Shown here piece after piece: positions 45,377 through 58,839 of a DNA stretch of 64,000 nt. The stretch spans positions 34,948,690-35,012,689 of the forward strand of contig CM032118.1 in assembly GCA_018894105.1 (NCBI GenBank), in the 5' to 3' direction. Position 1 is the first letter of the stretch. Every line of letters starts with the position of its first letter. Source of the stretch: Jacaranda mimosifolia (taxonomy: Eukaryota > Streptophyta > Magnoliopsida > Lamiales > Bignoniaceae). A program made the translations under genes and the position numbers. Below the pieces are notes generated by a model that saw only the letters and a list, made by a program, of their open reading frames with translations, was not told the origin of the DNA and ran no database searches.

Positions 45377-47540
45377 TTAAATCATTATAGTAATTATTAT
45401 AATTTAATATATATTTAATTTATAATAATAATTTTAATTATTTTATTAATTATTATTAAATAATTATGATATATTAATAATTTAATATTTTTATTTAATT
45501 TAAAATTTTTTGGTGAGCCGGCTCGAGCTCGAGCCTGCAATTTTTGTCAAGCTCGAGCTCAACTCATTTACACCCCTACTCACAGTACTTATCGGTCAAA
45601 TCAAAAGTCGATTTTATCATGTCAAGTCCTTGACCACCTGCTGACACAATCGTAATAGTCAACTTAATTAATATATCATCTATAGAACCACAATTATACT
45701 TTTGACATGTACATTTAAGGACATCACTCCTTACTAAGACTATTAAATCTGAATTCTTCATTAAGACTAATCCTAAAGATACTCAATTGATTTGATTTGT
45801 TCTTTTCCTATTTACGTAATAGTCTCCAAGTCCATATTTTTATTAGTCATAGTTTGAGAAGCTTTAACTAGTTTAATAAAAAAATTCTCTTAATCCAACT
45901 TGTACCATGGAACAACTAAAATCAAATAATAGCTATATATATTAAATTAAATAGCACAGAAGTCACGTTATTCTCGGATTTAATCCTAAACAAGTTAAAA
46001 CTTAATTATCCATATCCAATCTATTTAGAGAACTAAACTTGGCTGAGACTTAGTAGTAGCCATAAGCATAAAACTCATTCCCATACACTAATCCCGTTCA
46101 AAATTATTTATCATGACACCTAATGATATCAAATTGTAATTTGTAAACAACTATTTGCATGCCTTTTAACCTATAATTTCCGAAATCAGTATCAAGATGA
46201 TTTCCTAAAATTTAAATTATTGGCTGCACATTACAAGAAATCATTGACTCAATTTCCACAATTTCCATCACTTAAATAAAAGCCCCTCACCATTATCAAA
46301 CTAGCCTGGACCCACTTGGACAATTCTATCCATGCATGCAAAGTTCTATCTTTGTATGAAAATTTCAAGAAGGCAAAAAAATTTCTAGAGCAGCCATATT
46401 ATAAGGAAAGGAAGAGAACTCCTAACTGTAAGTTTCAACGGGATTCACGCCTAGTACCTTGCCAATCTTTTATGGCACCTTCAGTTTATTCCCATGTAAA
46501 ATGGTCCAAAGCCGGATTCTCCAAGCTTATTTTCTGGTGAAAAGTTGGTGTTGCTGCCGAAATACTTGCATAACTAAACAATGGCAAATCAAATTCTGTG
46601 TTGTTTCTCTTCCTCTGTTTTCAAATACAAGGATGAAACCATACTGTGAATCAACAAATTCTTTTAAGTCCTCCATACTCTCATCCTCAAAATTAAACAG
46701 CATGAAAGCATCCTGAAGAGTTTAAATTGTGTGAGCATCCACTTTCTTCTTCAAGGTCAACGAGCAGGGCAAGATAATTGGTAACGATTGAGAAATCAGG
46801 GTTTCTTTGCTTAACAAATCCCCCTTCCACCACTCTTCACATAAACTACCGATCTCCGAAAGCAGAGTCCGACTCGAACAGAATCAAATTATCAGGTAAC
46901 TCTTGCATGGCCGGCAACAAATCAGAAATCCAGAACACATTTTGGGGATGGAAAACACAGAGATGAAAAATATAGGCATACACCTGGAGCTTTTCGGCGA
47001 TAGACTGTTTATCATTTTTGCGGTGTTGGATGGGAATACGCCATCGATTTTCTTGTTTAAGGAGGGTCTACGGATGTACTTCGCTGGAGGCGTAATGGGG
47101 GATGCTGTGAAGGTCGAATCCGAGAGGTTTTTGAATTGAAAAAAAAAAAAGAGTGTGAAACGGAACTATAAAGAGAGTGTGGAAGAGTGGAAATTAGATT
47201 ATAGAAGGGTTTAATTAAAGTGTTAATTAAGGTTTTGACGGCAGATTTGTAGGATTTGAAGGGCAATTTAGCGTTTGTAGGGATTTAATCCAAAGAGGAC
47301 TCTAATTATAATCCCTTTAGGACTAGGATTATTACTTACTATAATTCTAATTCCATAAGAATTATAAGTCATATAACTAATGATTCATGCTACTAGTAAT
47401 ATTGAGAATTGATCAAGAGGAGAAAAATTTACTGTAAATAAAGACTATTGTTTTTTATTTTACATTTTTTTTAATTAAAAAAAAAGAAGATAAAATAAGG
47501 TAAAGTGATTAAATATGAAATAAAATTTTGGGGTATTACA

Positions 47541-50021
47541 AACTAGCTCTTAGATTTTGTTCTTAGCTATCGAACTCACTTTCTCCTTTATATCAACTAT
47601 CCACTTTAAATAATAAGTAAAGTTACAAGTATCATTTTAACTCATCAACATCCACAACCAATGATCATGAAGGATGCCCAACTCAATCTCATGTAGACAA
47701 TGGAAACACTTCATGTTCACACTTAGTTGTGAAATTTGAGAGTACTTTGTTTGAGTGAGATGCTCCCACTAACATCAGAGATACTCCCACTTTCCCAACG
47801 ATTACTAGATAAGCTTTAAGAAGCAGCACTTCGCTAAAAAAATGAGCGCCTCTTTAAGAATCTTGCAACTTATATAGTTCAAGATTCATCCAAACTTCAC
47901 ATGTGATCTAGTAAATCCTCCTCAAAGGAAATTTTTTTATGCGACTTAATCTTTTTCATTTTCTCCAATATGGGGTCATCATCTTGTGAGAACATACCTT
48001 GTCAATTCCTTTAGCCGCATATTACAAATTTTGGCTTGCAACCATCTTACAGAAATAGTAGAATCCATTATATATTTTCATGATATAGGCTACAACCAAG
48101 AATTACATTTCCTCAAGTGAGATAAAATCAATTTGCACCATAAATCTAGCTTAACTAGAAGTATTTGACTCCTTAATTTTCACAAGCCCATTTAGCTGCA
48201 AAGTGTTTGGAGTCATATCTTAACTTGCACCACTATTTTCCTTTGAATATTTGTCCAAACTATTTAGACTTGATATTCTCGCTGCCTATTAGTACATTGA
48301 ACCTCCCTATTCATGCCCCAATTGATTTTCCACCCATCCAAATCGCTTTGACAAACTTAGCGCTTTTGATTGGTGAAAAAGGGATTGTACTAACTAATAG
48401 CGAGAAAAGCAAGAAAAATGCAATGCACTGTTTAGTGTCTCTCATACGTAAGTCTGCACTCAATTTTAGTGGACTAGCTTTGAGGAGAGGTGACCATTTT
48501 TCATTTTCCAACAAGTCTTTCCTACTAGAAAAGTTTTTGAAAATGGAGATTGACCTTAGTGAGTAAGCCCTAGCATCCTCTAGCTATCATGGCCATTTTT
48601 CTAATTAACATGCCAAAAAATAAATGAAGAACTATTGAAAATACTAGCTTAATTACACAAAAAAAATGTTTCTTTTAAAAGAAAGATGGACAAACTACAT
48701 TCAACTAATGTCTCACAAGTGCTATGGTTCAAAATAGACTATATCGGATAATTAGTACCTTTTCAACATCTTCAATTAGTAGCTCACACTTATTATTGTG
48801 CTTGGAGAAATCAATTCATGCGCATTGCTGAGCTTGAGGTATTACTTCACAACTTAATACCTTTTCTATTTGCGCCATAGTTGCATAATACTTGATAATA
48901 GTCTATATTCTTGCTCGATCTCCAACCATATGCCAAGTATTGCCAATATCTACCATCCAACAAAGAGAGAATTGGAAACACTAACAAACAAAGTAATGAG
49001 AGAGCTCTGAGAGTCAAACTTCAACTCAGTACTATTACGAGTAAAGTAAATCATCTCAAGAGTGTCTTGCACTTAACATTTGTTGATATTTTGGTTGCTT
49101 CTATTATTATAGGGATACTTTTGTCACCTTGTTGAATCAATTTATGGTTCTAGTTTTGCTATTTGCTTTTGTCTAGCTCATCCTTGATTGTGCCAAAATT
49201 ACCTTGATGGTTAGCATAAGCAACAAATGCAATTAATTGACTTTCCATAATCAGCCTCAAGTTTTGCGATATGATTGGTAGCACAAACTAAATTTATCTG
49301 TAAATTTGCTCAAATAGTGATTAAGGATAATTAGAACCTTTTCTTAAGAGTGAACTCATGTCACAAATTGAGCTCAAACTCGTTGGTTAGATTTTCTTGT
49401 TTGCATTTTAAAATTTTTTTATAGCGCAAACTTAATTTTGATCCATTCATTGATTGTTAGTGTCTATTTCGCGATAATATTAAACAATCTATCCATTTCT
49501 CATATTTAATTGACTTGAAATTACAACTGGTTGGATGGCCTAGGATTGATGAAATTAATTGTGCAAATAGGTATTGCCTAATATTTTATTCCAGATCTAA
49601 GTGAATTAATTATTACTCCCTTATACCTAGTAAAATCAAAAATTTCGCAACTCAAGCTAATAACCATCTCCCACTGAATTAAAAGGAATAGTAAAAATTT
49701 ATTGATCCTGAATAAAAATAACAATTGTCCAAATAAATATGCATGGCACCATGTAAATATATAAAAATAATAATAATAACATCGCTTAAGCTACATTGAC
49801 GTTTGGTGCTTCATGATGAGATAATTTGGCATGATAATAAGTAACAAACATATCCTCCCTAAAATAATTGATTGAACATAGTCCCAAAATAAATTGGTCT
49901 AATAAATGCATGCCTCAAAATATTAAAATATTACATTGATTTAAGAACTATTACATCAATCTAATCATAATAAAATTCGGGATACTATCATTGCCACAAA
50001 CTCTCTCCCATGAATAATAAT
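47541..50021 (-). other. Nested copia interior, strongly decayed
   Basis: Should hold RT, integrase and gag on the minus strand, but I recognise no motif with confidence. Frames at 48207-48566, 48311-48514 and 48911-49135 have no family resemblance. Confidence 0.4.
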
Positions 50022-50880
50022 CAGGGACGGATATAGGGGGGAGCAAGCAAGGGACATTGCCCCCCACCCCCCCCCCCCCCCCCCCGCAGGTCTATTACAA
50101 TACACACACACATATATATACATATATATTTTAGTATAATTAATTTAAAGAATAATTAAAAAGAAAAAGTTATTTAATATTAATTAAAAGTAACTAGTTT
50201 TAATTTTCATTCATTAAATTTTTAAAAAATCTTTTATTGTGGGCCTTAAATTAAAAATTACTTTTCTAGATTTATTGAATTGAATTGAATTTATTTTTAA
50301 TTAAATATAAAAATTAAAATCAATTAATGAAATATCTACCTATTTTATTTTCTAAAATACAAAACAAATTCTTAAGTCCATATTTACAATCAGATAATTA
50401 AGTGAAGACTATTAAATAGGCTAGTTAAGGCATTTCTATTTTATTTGTTTGAGAAAACATTATGGGAATTTAGCCAATTAAATTTTAAGGAACTTGCAAA
50501 ACAATTAAAATATCTCATTTTGATTTTAATAAGATTGAGATAAGAATAAATGTGAGTGAATATTTTTCTTTGTGTGTCAACAGTTACAAATGTAAGAACT
50601 TTTTTTGTTATGAATAATTTCAAGAACATGTTTCATAATAAGATGAGAGCATGTTTTAGAACTTTTTCTTTGACTTTTTGGTTACTTATATTGAAAAAAA
50701 CTACTACTAGAAATTTTGATATTGATTTGATTCATTTACAATTTTTTTGATATAAAGGAGTGTTGCACTCAATTTTGATGAAAATGTGTATTTTTAATTT
50801 ACAAATATGAAAATTATACTTATACTTTTAGGCTTTATAATTTTGACCCTCTCATACTTTCGTTTCTGGATCCGTCCCTG
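50022..50880. mobile_element. hAT-type element, 859 bp, TSD ATAATAAT
   Basis: Ends CAGGGACGGATATAGG and (reverse complement) CAGGGACGGATCCAGA, flanked by perfect ATAATAAT (50014-50021 and 50881-50888). CAGGG...GGATCCAG ends are usual for one plant hAT group. A run of 19 C lies at 50067-50085. No transposase recognised; a deletion derivative. Confidence 0.85.
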
Positions 50881-51805
<925 letters not shown>

Positions 51806-51817
51806 GGCTCTGATACC
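51806..51817 (-). other. Primer-binding site of nested copia element
   Basis: GGCTCTGATACC on the plus strand is the complement of GGTATCAGAGCC. It is two bases from the right LTR and proves the minus orientation. Confidence 0.88.
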
Positions 51818-51819
51818 GC

Positions 51820-52441
51820 TATTGGAAATAATTGCAAATAAATAATTATTTGATCTAGATAGAATAAAATGGATGGTTCAATATTACCTTTTAATCATAG
51901 AAAGTTTCACGAATACCATCCTTGATCGAAGCTCACCTACAAGCCATAGACTCCAACTTTCTTGATTCAATCATCCCCCAAGTATAGACTCCACGTTCTT
52001 TTAATCTCAAGCGGTTTTCTCAATTCTACTCGCCTCTTGGGATTGCTACCAGAGCTTCCACAAACTTACACACCTTAAACCCTTGGAGATAATTTGGTGA
52101 TACTCCAAGAAAGATAGAGAGAGAAGAATATAGAAAAAGTATATGGAGAGAGTGAATACTCAAGTTGTATGTAAAACTCCCAGGAAGAGAGCCTATTTAT
52201 AGGTGCGTCTTCAAAGAGTCCAATCGAACTAGGAGTATCAAAAAGAGATATAGATAATGCTTATCCCACACAAAGGAGAGTTATCCTCCTAGATATGGAT
52301 GAGTACTATCTATCCATATCTCTTCACAAGGAAGAGTTCTAATCCAACAACAATTGCAATTCCTTCCAGATGTAGATGAAATCTATTCAAATATGAATGT
52401 CTATTGGGTTAAGGGTCCAAGACTTGACCTAATTTGCAATA
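51820..52441 (-). repeat. 5' LTR of nested copia element (622 bp)
   Basis: Plus-strand ends TATTGGAAATAATTGC and CTAATTTGCAATA; both terminal pairs are altered from TG/CA by transitions. TATAAATA on the minus strand at 52194-52201. Confidence 0.9.
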
Positions 52442-53004
52442 GAGGGAAGCTGTTGCCAGCGAGAAGAAGAAGAAGAAGAAGAAGAGAAACTGACAAGGGC
52501 AGTGTTGGTGGGCTATGGGCAAAAAAAATGAAAAAGAAGACGAAAAAATGTGGTAAAAAGGAAAAAAGGGAGAAATTTATTATATATTGTACTATTGTAA
52601 TTGATATATTATATACTAGCATTTCTGCATATTTTAATGCGTGTGCTCAATTTTGTAGATAATAAAAATATTTATTAGTTTTTATATAAAATTACTATTC
52701 CAATAATTTAAATATATTTATTTAATATCTTACATAAATAAATAAAAAGTTATGATAAAATGATAATAGTGGAGTAGAGGTTTGGTGGGTTGTAGTGGTA
52801 GTTATGGCACAAATATAATAAAAAATAAAAAAATAAAAATATAAAGTATTATGGGTACATCACTTGAAAACATACTAAAAAGGGGTTGGGTGTTTTATTA
52901 ATAGTATAGATATTCCACTCCAAAAATATATATCAAATGTATTTAATAAACAATTAAATCTTTTTACAAAAGATGTTTCATACATTTAACATTTATGTAC
53001 AAAC
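52442..53004. other. Spacer with (GAA)n-like run
   Basis: GAAGAAGAAGAAGAAGAAGA at about 52463-52485. The frame 52354-52662 overlaps the LTR and is chance. Ends with CAAAC, the TSD of the next element. Confidence 0.5.
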
Positions 53005-53622
53005 TGTTGGAAATAAGCTTTAAAATTTCTTCAATTTATTTTATTTCCAACAAATCATTTTATCATGTGTCTTAATATGACAACTAATGTGCCTATTTAT
53101 TTTATTCATTTCATATTTATGGCTTCAATATCATTTTATTTAACATATTTGACCATTTTATTATATCATTATTGGGCTTAATTATAATTGAATTTATGGT
53201 GGTTTTATGATGCTTTTAGTGGTCCATTAATCCTTTCTAACGGTCAAATTCTACTCTTATAGAGTTTGTGAGTTTTATTTATTTATACACTACCACAAGA
53301 CTTTTGTGTTTTTGGCAACATGACTATGGATTGGTTCCTAGTCTCCTCGTGGTCGTTCACATGGGATGAGACACAGCTATGAGCATTGGGTTTTATCTTG
53401 GAGTCATGATCAGCCATTAGTACCCGCACGAAGGGAGGCAATCATGGCTTTAGGACAGTGACAAGTGTCATGATTCTCCATTGATCCAGCTCCATTTTCT
53501 TCAATCTTTTGTGCAATTTAATTTATCACTTTCTTAATTATTATTTTATAAAATTATGATTACGTGAATTATTTTTACTTTATTTTATTGTTTAAACACA
53601 AATTACACAATCATCCACAACA
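53005..53622 (+). repeat. 5' LTR of non-autonomous element (618 bp)
   Basis: Matches 58032-58675. It lacks about 34 bases present in the 3' LTR (58277-58310), including the TATA box; the joint CTTATA|GAGTTTG suggests deletion between short ATA repeats. Confidence 0.88.
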
Positions 53623-56439
53623 ATCTAAAGTCATGCTTGTGAATTGTGATTTGTGATTTGTGCTAAAAGAATAGCATAAGCATGATCGGTTTGAACTAAT
53701 CATCTTGTGACTTTTTGCATGTAATGTTTGAGACTAATCATGTGAGCTTAATAGCAATTTGTTTGATCAATCAAGCAATTAAATGATCACTGGGTGAGGC
53801 ATTGGGCTTGCAATTTGGATGAATATGAATGTCATGCAAGCTTCAAATGTTGATGAAAATTGGTATGGATTTCTATTGCTTTTGCAACAGGTACGTAACT
53901 AGATTTAGTGGTGATATTATATAAAACCTTTTACATCTTCATTGAGGATTTATTCTGGTGAAAGAGTTTCATGCATTTTTTTTTATATCATGAACATAAA
54001 AGTTTGATAGAGGGTTATGTTGTAGCATAATCTTGATGAGTGAAACTACTAATCCATCAACTCATAAATTTGTCCTTGGAATGGTGTAGAAGTTACACAA
54101 TTGCCTATGATAAATGAGATTAAAATCCTAGCTATTAAATAATGAGAATAACTTATTCTTTTGGAAGCTACATTTGCCTAGAAGAAGAAAAGGGAAATAT
54201 TTGACCATTGAAGTCTATGATATTTGCAAAATAAATGTGTATTTATTTATTTTGCATGACAGATTTATTTTCATTAATCTCCTGGGCCATAACAATAAAT
54301 TAATTTTAATATAGACATGTGGAATTGATAACAACCTTTTAACTGCATCATAGCATGAATAATTCAATCACTAGCACTAGCTAATTCCTATTACAATTTC
54401 TCATTTTTGTGGATCATAAAACCTAGTTAATTTGTTTATCTATTAAGAAAAAGGAATTTATATGCTCATCTGATGGTGATGTCATATCATAATATTTTGT
54501 ATTTTCTTTTTACTACTTGGACATATTGTACAAGTTAAGATGGATAATTATTGTGATTATGATCACTTAGATGAAAGCCATTGAATAATATATACATACA
54601 AATATAATTTTTTTGCAAAAATATGTACTTTACATAGATGCCATGTATAATGAATTAATTGCTATTTGAGAATCATATGTGCATATGAGAAAATACTAAA
54701 CTTGGAGAAGTTCATACATAGGCACATGATGCAATGATTAATACTCTGGAATTAATTGTATTTGAGTAATTACCTATTTATTCAATATATATATATATAA
54801 TTTATGACAAGAGGTATATATTTCTCTAACGACTAGTTAACTAATTAAGAATTATCATTGAATGACCTAGAAGACTAGATAATCATATTCTTATTGAATC
54901 ATTATATGGGAGTTACATGTTGTCAAATGTTATTATTTAATTGTCTAATTTTTGTTTAGATAATGATAAAATCTGTTGGTAGCTTGAAAACTAAGTTGTT
55001 TGAGTTATTTCATGCTCAAATAAGAAAGACATGTGCATGATATTATCAATATCAAAGATTTAATTATATATTTTCATAATTAAAGTATATTGTGATGTTG
55101 TTAATTAGAAAGTGCTTATATTTTACATGTGCGATATATATATATATCCTCATATATTAATGAAAAAAAATATTCAACGCACATTTAAATTATACTCTAA
55201 AAATTCTATCAATATATAGAAGTTATTATATTAAGATATTTTATCACTGTGATAAAAATTCTCATAAGATGTATGGTAGGTATATTTACATTGGTTTTTG
55301 AGATGGTAAAATTTATTGTGCGATCGAGCACTTTTTATACAAGGAAATGTGGGGGTAAGATTAAAAGATAATATGAGGTTCTTTTAATTCTAATGCGATA
55401 GAAAATTTAAATGTGATTATTATCACTTGATTGAACTAATAAAAGTTTACAATAGTGTCATGGCAATTATTTATTTGTATTTACTTTCTCCAGTTCATAA
55501 GGAAAATGTGGAGGTTGAAGTGGATTTCAATCTCATTTGAATAATAATATACTGTTTTATTGAGTTTATAAGTGTGCAGGAAATATGTATTAAATTCATG
55601 GGAGACTGCCAAAACAATAATGGTCCAAGAAGAAAGTTGGGGCTCTGGAATATCTAAAGAACTTCCTGGTGATACTCTGATTTATTTCATTAGTCTAATA
55701 ATATATTATTTGTGGAGTTTATCTTATAGGTGTACTTGCATGATTGAGTAAACACAAGAAGGAGAAAAAAAAAATGAAATAAGAGGCATTTGATATTATA
55801 TTCCATGAGATGGAAAACTACCTCAAAGGACTAGCGCAGAGGCTAGATCCTTAATCATCAAATGGGATGGGCTAAGTCCATAAGGGAATCACCTCCGGGA
55901 AAACCCAACCTGAAAAAGGTTCAATGGGTAGTAACAACCCGTATTGCGTGACTCATACATAGAGCTAATTTTAAGGAGAGTGTATATGAAATACCTCCTT
56001 CCCATCCCTAAGGTGAAGTGCTATGGAAAATGTGATGTTAGGATGGGCTTTGACCCTTAATGAGATTGAAGTGGAATCTCCGTGAGGTATGGGTCACACA
56101 TACCTTTGGAGGGCTCACCTAAGTGAGAGTTGCCATGGGCCGTGGCTGTGGGTTCGGGTTAACCCTAGAAACCTCACGAGAATCAAGATTGTGTGCAGGG
56201 CCATTAACACGCTAACCCGCTATAATCATACCCTAAGTCAATATCGTGTGTGTGGTAATTGAAGTTTGGCTCAAGGGACCTAATTCAAGGCTTAGTCCAT
56301 TATGGCTCCCTCAAATAGATATTGTCAACATTAAGTGTATGTTCAAGTCCAGAAGGCACATGCACCGATTGCACGGTATAAGTTGCCATCATATTTCTTT
56401 TTATATTGAATTTAAAAAATTTTAAATCTTGTGGTCGAT
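53623..56439 (+). other. Non-coding interior of non-autonomous LTR element
   Basis: AT-rich to about 55800. Then 55820-56330 is richer in G+C, contains no long frame and has words such as GGAATCACCTCCGGGAAAAC and CCATGGGCCGTGGCTGTGGG. Such a patch near the 3' end could be a structured RNA region or a relic of a captured sequence. Confidence 0.55.
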
Positions 56440-56848
56440 TGTTGGAAATAAGTAAGGGTGGCAAATGGGTGGGTTGGGTTGGGTATGGTTTGGGAAATTG
56501 GGTTGGGTTCAATATGGGTGGGCTCAATATGGGTTTTAAGTAGGTGGGTTGAAAATGGATTGGGTTGACTTGAACATGGGTTGGGTTGGGTTGAAAATAG
56601 GTCCAAATGAAAAAAAAAAAATTTTACTTAATCAAAAAAACTAATTAAAAAATAATAGTAATATTAATATATCTTTCATATCTTATATTCAATATGAAAT
56701 TTTACAGTATAATGGGAGATTTATTAAATTATATATTTATTTTATTAATTTTTCATATGTAATTATATTCATAATTAATTGCAATTTTAGTAGTTATTTT
56801 GTAAAAAAAAATTGATCCTTTTGAAGAAAATGACACCATTATCACACA

Positions 56849-57481
56849 TAGGGGTGGGCGTTCTGATCGGATGATTCGGGTACCGACTCGACCGAATATT
56901 ATCCGATTGATTCGAATTTTTCTTATTTAAAAAAATTGTGGGTCGGGTACCCAATACCCGAATAAAATTTCAGGTTGGAGATCAGGTAGGAAGTCTTACC
57001 CGATTGGGTAGTTTGGGTACCCGACTTTAATTTGTATATAAATAGATGTATATTATGTATAATATATATAATAATGATCTTTTATAGTTATGTTTATATA
57101 TATTATATATTTAATATATATATGTATATCTATATATATTAAATATATAAAATACTTATTATATATATACCATATATATAAATATATATTATAGATTATA
57201 ATATTATATATATATATATATATATATGAAAGAGGCCAAAGTTTGGCCGCTGTTAACAGTGGCCAAACTTTGGCCTTGGCCTCTGTTAGTCCTCTAACTA
57301 ATAGAGGCCAAAGTTCAATTTCCCATTTTTTTTTAAATTAAAATTTTTTAAATAGTATTTAGTGTCGGATATCTAAAATGTTGGGTACTCGACAATTTCA
57401 GGTCGGTATGGGGTAGTTAAAATTACTATCCAAAAAATTGAGTACTCAATCCGAACTACCCGATCCGAACGTCCACCCTTA
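56849..57481. mobile_element. MITE nested in MITE (TAGGGGTGGGCGTTC type)
   Basis: Ends TAGGGGTGGGCGTTCTGATC and (reverse complement) TAAGGGTGGACGTTCGGATC, continuing with GGGTA(C)CCGA words. Flanks ATCACACA and AATTCACA agree only partly (5 of 8, better with a shift). Holds long AT microsatellites and the palindrome at 57234-57275. Confidence 0.75.
57234..57275. repeat. 42-base near-perfect palindrome
   Basis: GGCCAAAGTTTGGCC, then GCTGTTAACAGT, then GGCCAAACTTTGGCC. Only one base pair (two positions) breaks full symmetry. Each GGCCAAA.TTTGGCC arm is itself a palindrome and the centre CTGTTAACAG is another. Preceded by an (AT)n run; GAGGCCAAAGTT recurs at about 57302. Confidence 0.88.
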
Positions 57482-58675
57482 AATTCACACCAATAAATAT
57501 ATATTAAATTTTCAATAAAGAATTTGTATAGTTTTCATTTTTCAAGAATTAATATATATAAGTTGTATGTCAATCTTACTATTGACATGCAATATTATTT
57601 AAGCAACAAATTAAATTTAGAATTTGTTTTTAATTAGTAGATACAATATTTATTCCTATGATCATTTTCATATATTATTCATATATTAAAATTTATATTT
57701 TGAGAAAAATTCAAGACAACTAACCTAAGTCCAAGATGATTATTTCAATTTAAATTTTATTAATGATCCAAAATTACGAGACTTTGAAAAAAATGAGAAA
57801 ATAAAAATAATATAAATTTGTTATTATTAATTTGAAGTTATTTTTGATTTGTTAAATTAATTGCTTGAACCCATTTTTAACCCACTTAAACCCACATTGA
57901 ACCCAAACCAAATACAACCCACCACAACCCAACCCACCTCAACCCATTTTCAAAATTTTGGAACCCAACCCAACCCAAATGGTTTTGGGTTGGGTTGGAC
58001 CCATGGTTTACAACCCATTTTGCGACCCCTAGAAATAAGCTTTAAAATTTTTTCAATTTATTTTATTTCCAACAAATCATTTTATCATGTGGCTTAATAT
58101 GATAACTAATGTGCCTATTTATTTTATTCATTTCATATTTATGGTTTCAATATAATTTTATTTAATATATTTGACCATTTTATTCTATCATTATTGGGCT
58201 TAATTAAAATTGGATTTATGGTGGTTTAATAATGCTTTTAGTGACCAATTAATCCTTTCTAATGGTCAAATTCTACTCTTATATAAGAAGGTCATAATCC
58301 TTTCTTTGGCACATAGAGTTTGTCAGTTTTATTTATTTCATATACTCCTACAAGACTTTTGTGTTTTTGGCAACATGACTAGGGATTAGTTCCTAGTCTC
58401 TCGTGGTCTTTCACATGGGATGAGACATAGCTGTAAGCATTAGATTTTATCTTGGAGTCATGATCAGCCACTAGTACCCACATGAAGGAATGCAATCATG
58501 ACATAGGATAGCGACAAGTGTCATGACTCTTCATTGATCTAGCTCCGTTTTCTTCAATCTTTTATGTGGTTTAATTTATCACTTTCTTAATTATTATTTT
58601 ATAAAATTATGATTACGTGAATTATTTTCACTTTATTTTATTGTTTAAACACAAATCATACAATTATCCACAACA

Positions 58676-58839
58676 CAAACAAGGACACAATTATTGTACT
58701 ATAGAATTTGAATTGATCTTCACACTTCCAATTTGGTGAAAGTGCTGCAAAAATAAGAAGCCTGGTTTTTTAGTCCAGGCATGCAACGGCCCTCAGAATT
58801 CACCAAACACAAAGAGCCTAGAAATCCCACAGTGCTCTA
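58676..58839 (+). promoter_or_regulatory. Remaining 5' flank of the P450 copy
   Basis: 164 bases between the LTR element and the ATG. No clear TATA box. A small hairpin GCCTGG...CCAGGC lies at 58760-58780. The original promoter is displaced by the 5.7-kb insertion. Confidence 0.4.

Larger units (their letters stand above)
38907..45578. mobile_element. hAT-type MITE (GAGCTCGA family), third level, TSD CTCACAGT
   Basis: Perfect 8-base TSD at 38899-38906 and 45579-45586. Ends TAGGAGTGTAAGATGAGTCA and (reverse complement) TAGGGGTGTAAATGAGTTGA. Its two halves, 38907-39219 and 45377-45578, join to match the copy at 21599-22009. Split by the MULE at 39220-45376. Confidence 0.92.
37801..47540 (-). 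mobile_element. Gypsy-type solo LTR, second level of nest, TSD AACTA
   Basis: AACTA at 37796-37800 and 47541-47545. The plus-strand ends are TGTCACGCCCTAAAATC and AAATTTTGGGGTATTACA. On the minus strand it begins TGTAATACCCC and ends TTTTAGGGCGTGACA, a typical gypsy LTR form, so it lies on the minus strand. Own length is about 3.06 kb after removing the MITE, MULE and duplicated TSD (38907-45586). Minus-strand TATA-like CTTTATAG near 47168-47176 precedes a leader with short frames (47266-46300), which I read as LTR transcript sequence and not a host gene. No retroelement genes lie inside. Confidence 0.85.
56453..58031. mobile_element. hAT MITE (TAGGGGTGGCAAA type), TSD GAAATAAG
   Basis: Perfect 8-base TSD GAAATAAG at 56445-56452 and 58032-58039. 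Ends TAAGGGTGGCAAATGGGT and (reverse complement) TAGGGGTCGCAAAATGGGT, followed on each side by GGGTTGGG-type words. It landed 13 bases inside the LTR. It contains another MITE (56849-57481). Confidence 0.92.
53005..58675 (+). mobile_element. Non-autonomous LTR element, TSD CAAAC, with MITEs in its 3' LTR
   Basis: CAAAC at 53000-53004 and 58676-58680. LTRs 53005-53622 and 56440-58675, the latter split by a hAT MITE (56453-58031). Both begin TGTTGGAAATAAGC and end ATCCACAACA. Just before the 3' LTR, GTGGTCGAT resembles the GTGGGAGAT tract that precedes many plant copia 3' LTRs, supporting plus orientation. No standard primer site is seen. The 2.8-kb interior has no coding frame of note, so it depends on other elements (LARD/TRIM-like). 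Confidence 0.85.
56440..58675 (+). repeat. 3' LTR of non-autonomous element, split by MITE
   Basis: Its first 13 bases are 56440-56452; the rest resumes at 58032 with the duplicated GAAATAAG. The TATA-like CTTATATAAG near 58278-58290 survives here and points toward the P450 copy. Confidence 0.88.

Noticed and set aside
46300..47266. Series of short frames on both strands that look like exons of a host gene
   Set aside because: They lie inside a gypsy solo LTR (37801-47540), downstream of a TATA-like element on the minus strand, in several frames with stops. LTR leader sequence explains them better.
48207..48566. 119-residue plus-strand frame
   Set aside because: Opposite strand to the copia element it lies in, no recognisable domain, composition like random AT-rich translation.
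50067..50085. C19 run as a sequencing artefact
   Set aside because: Kept as a real feature of the hAT element, though its length is uncertain; nothing else depends on it.
52354..52662. 102-residue basic frame with RRRRRRRE and KKMKKKTKK
   Set aside because: It runs from the copia LTR into a GAA microsatellite and is a by-product of low-complexity DNA.
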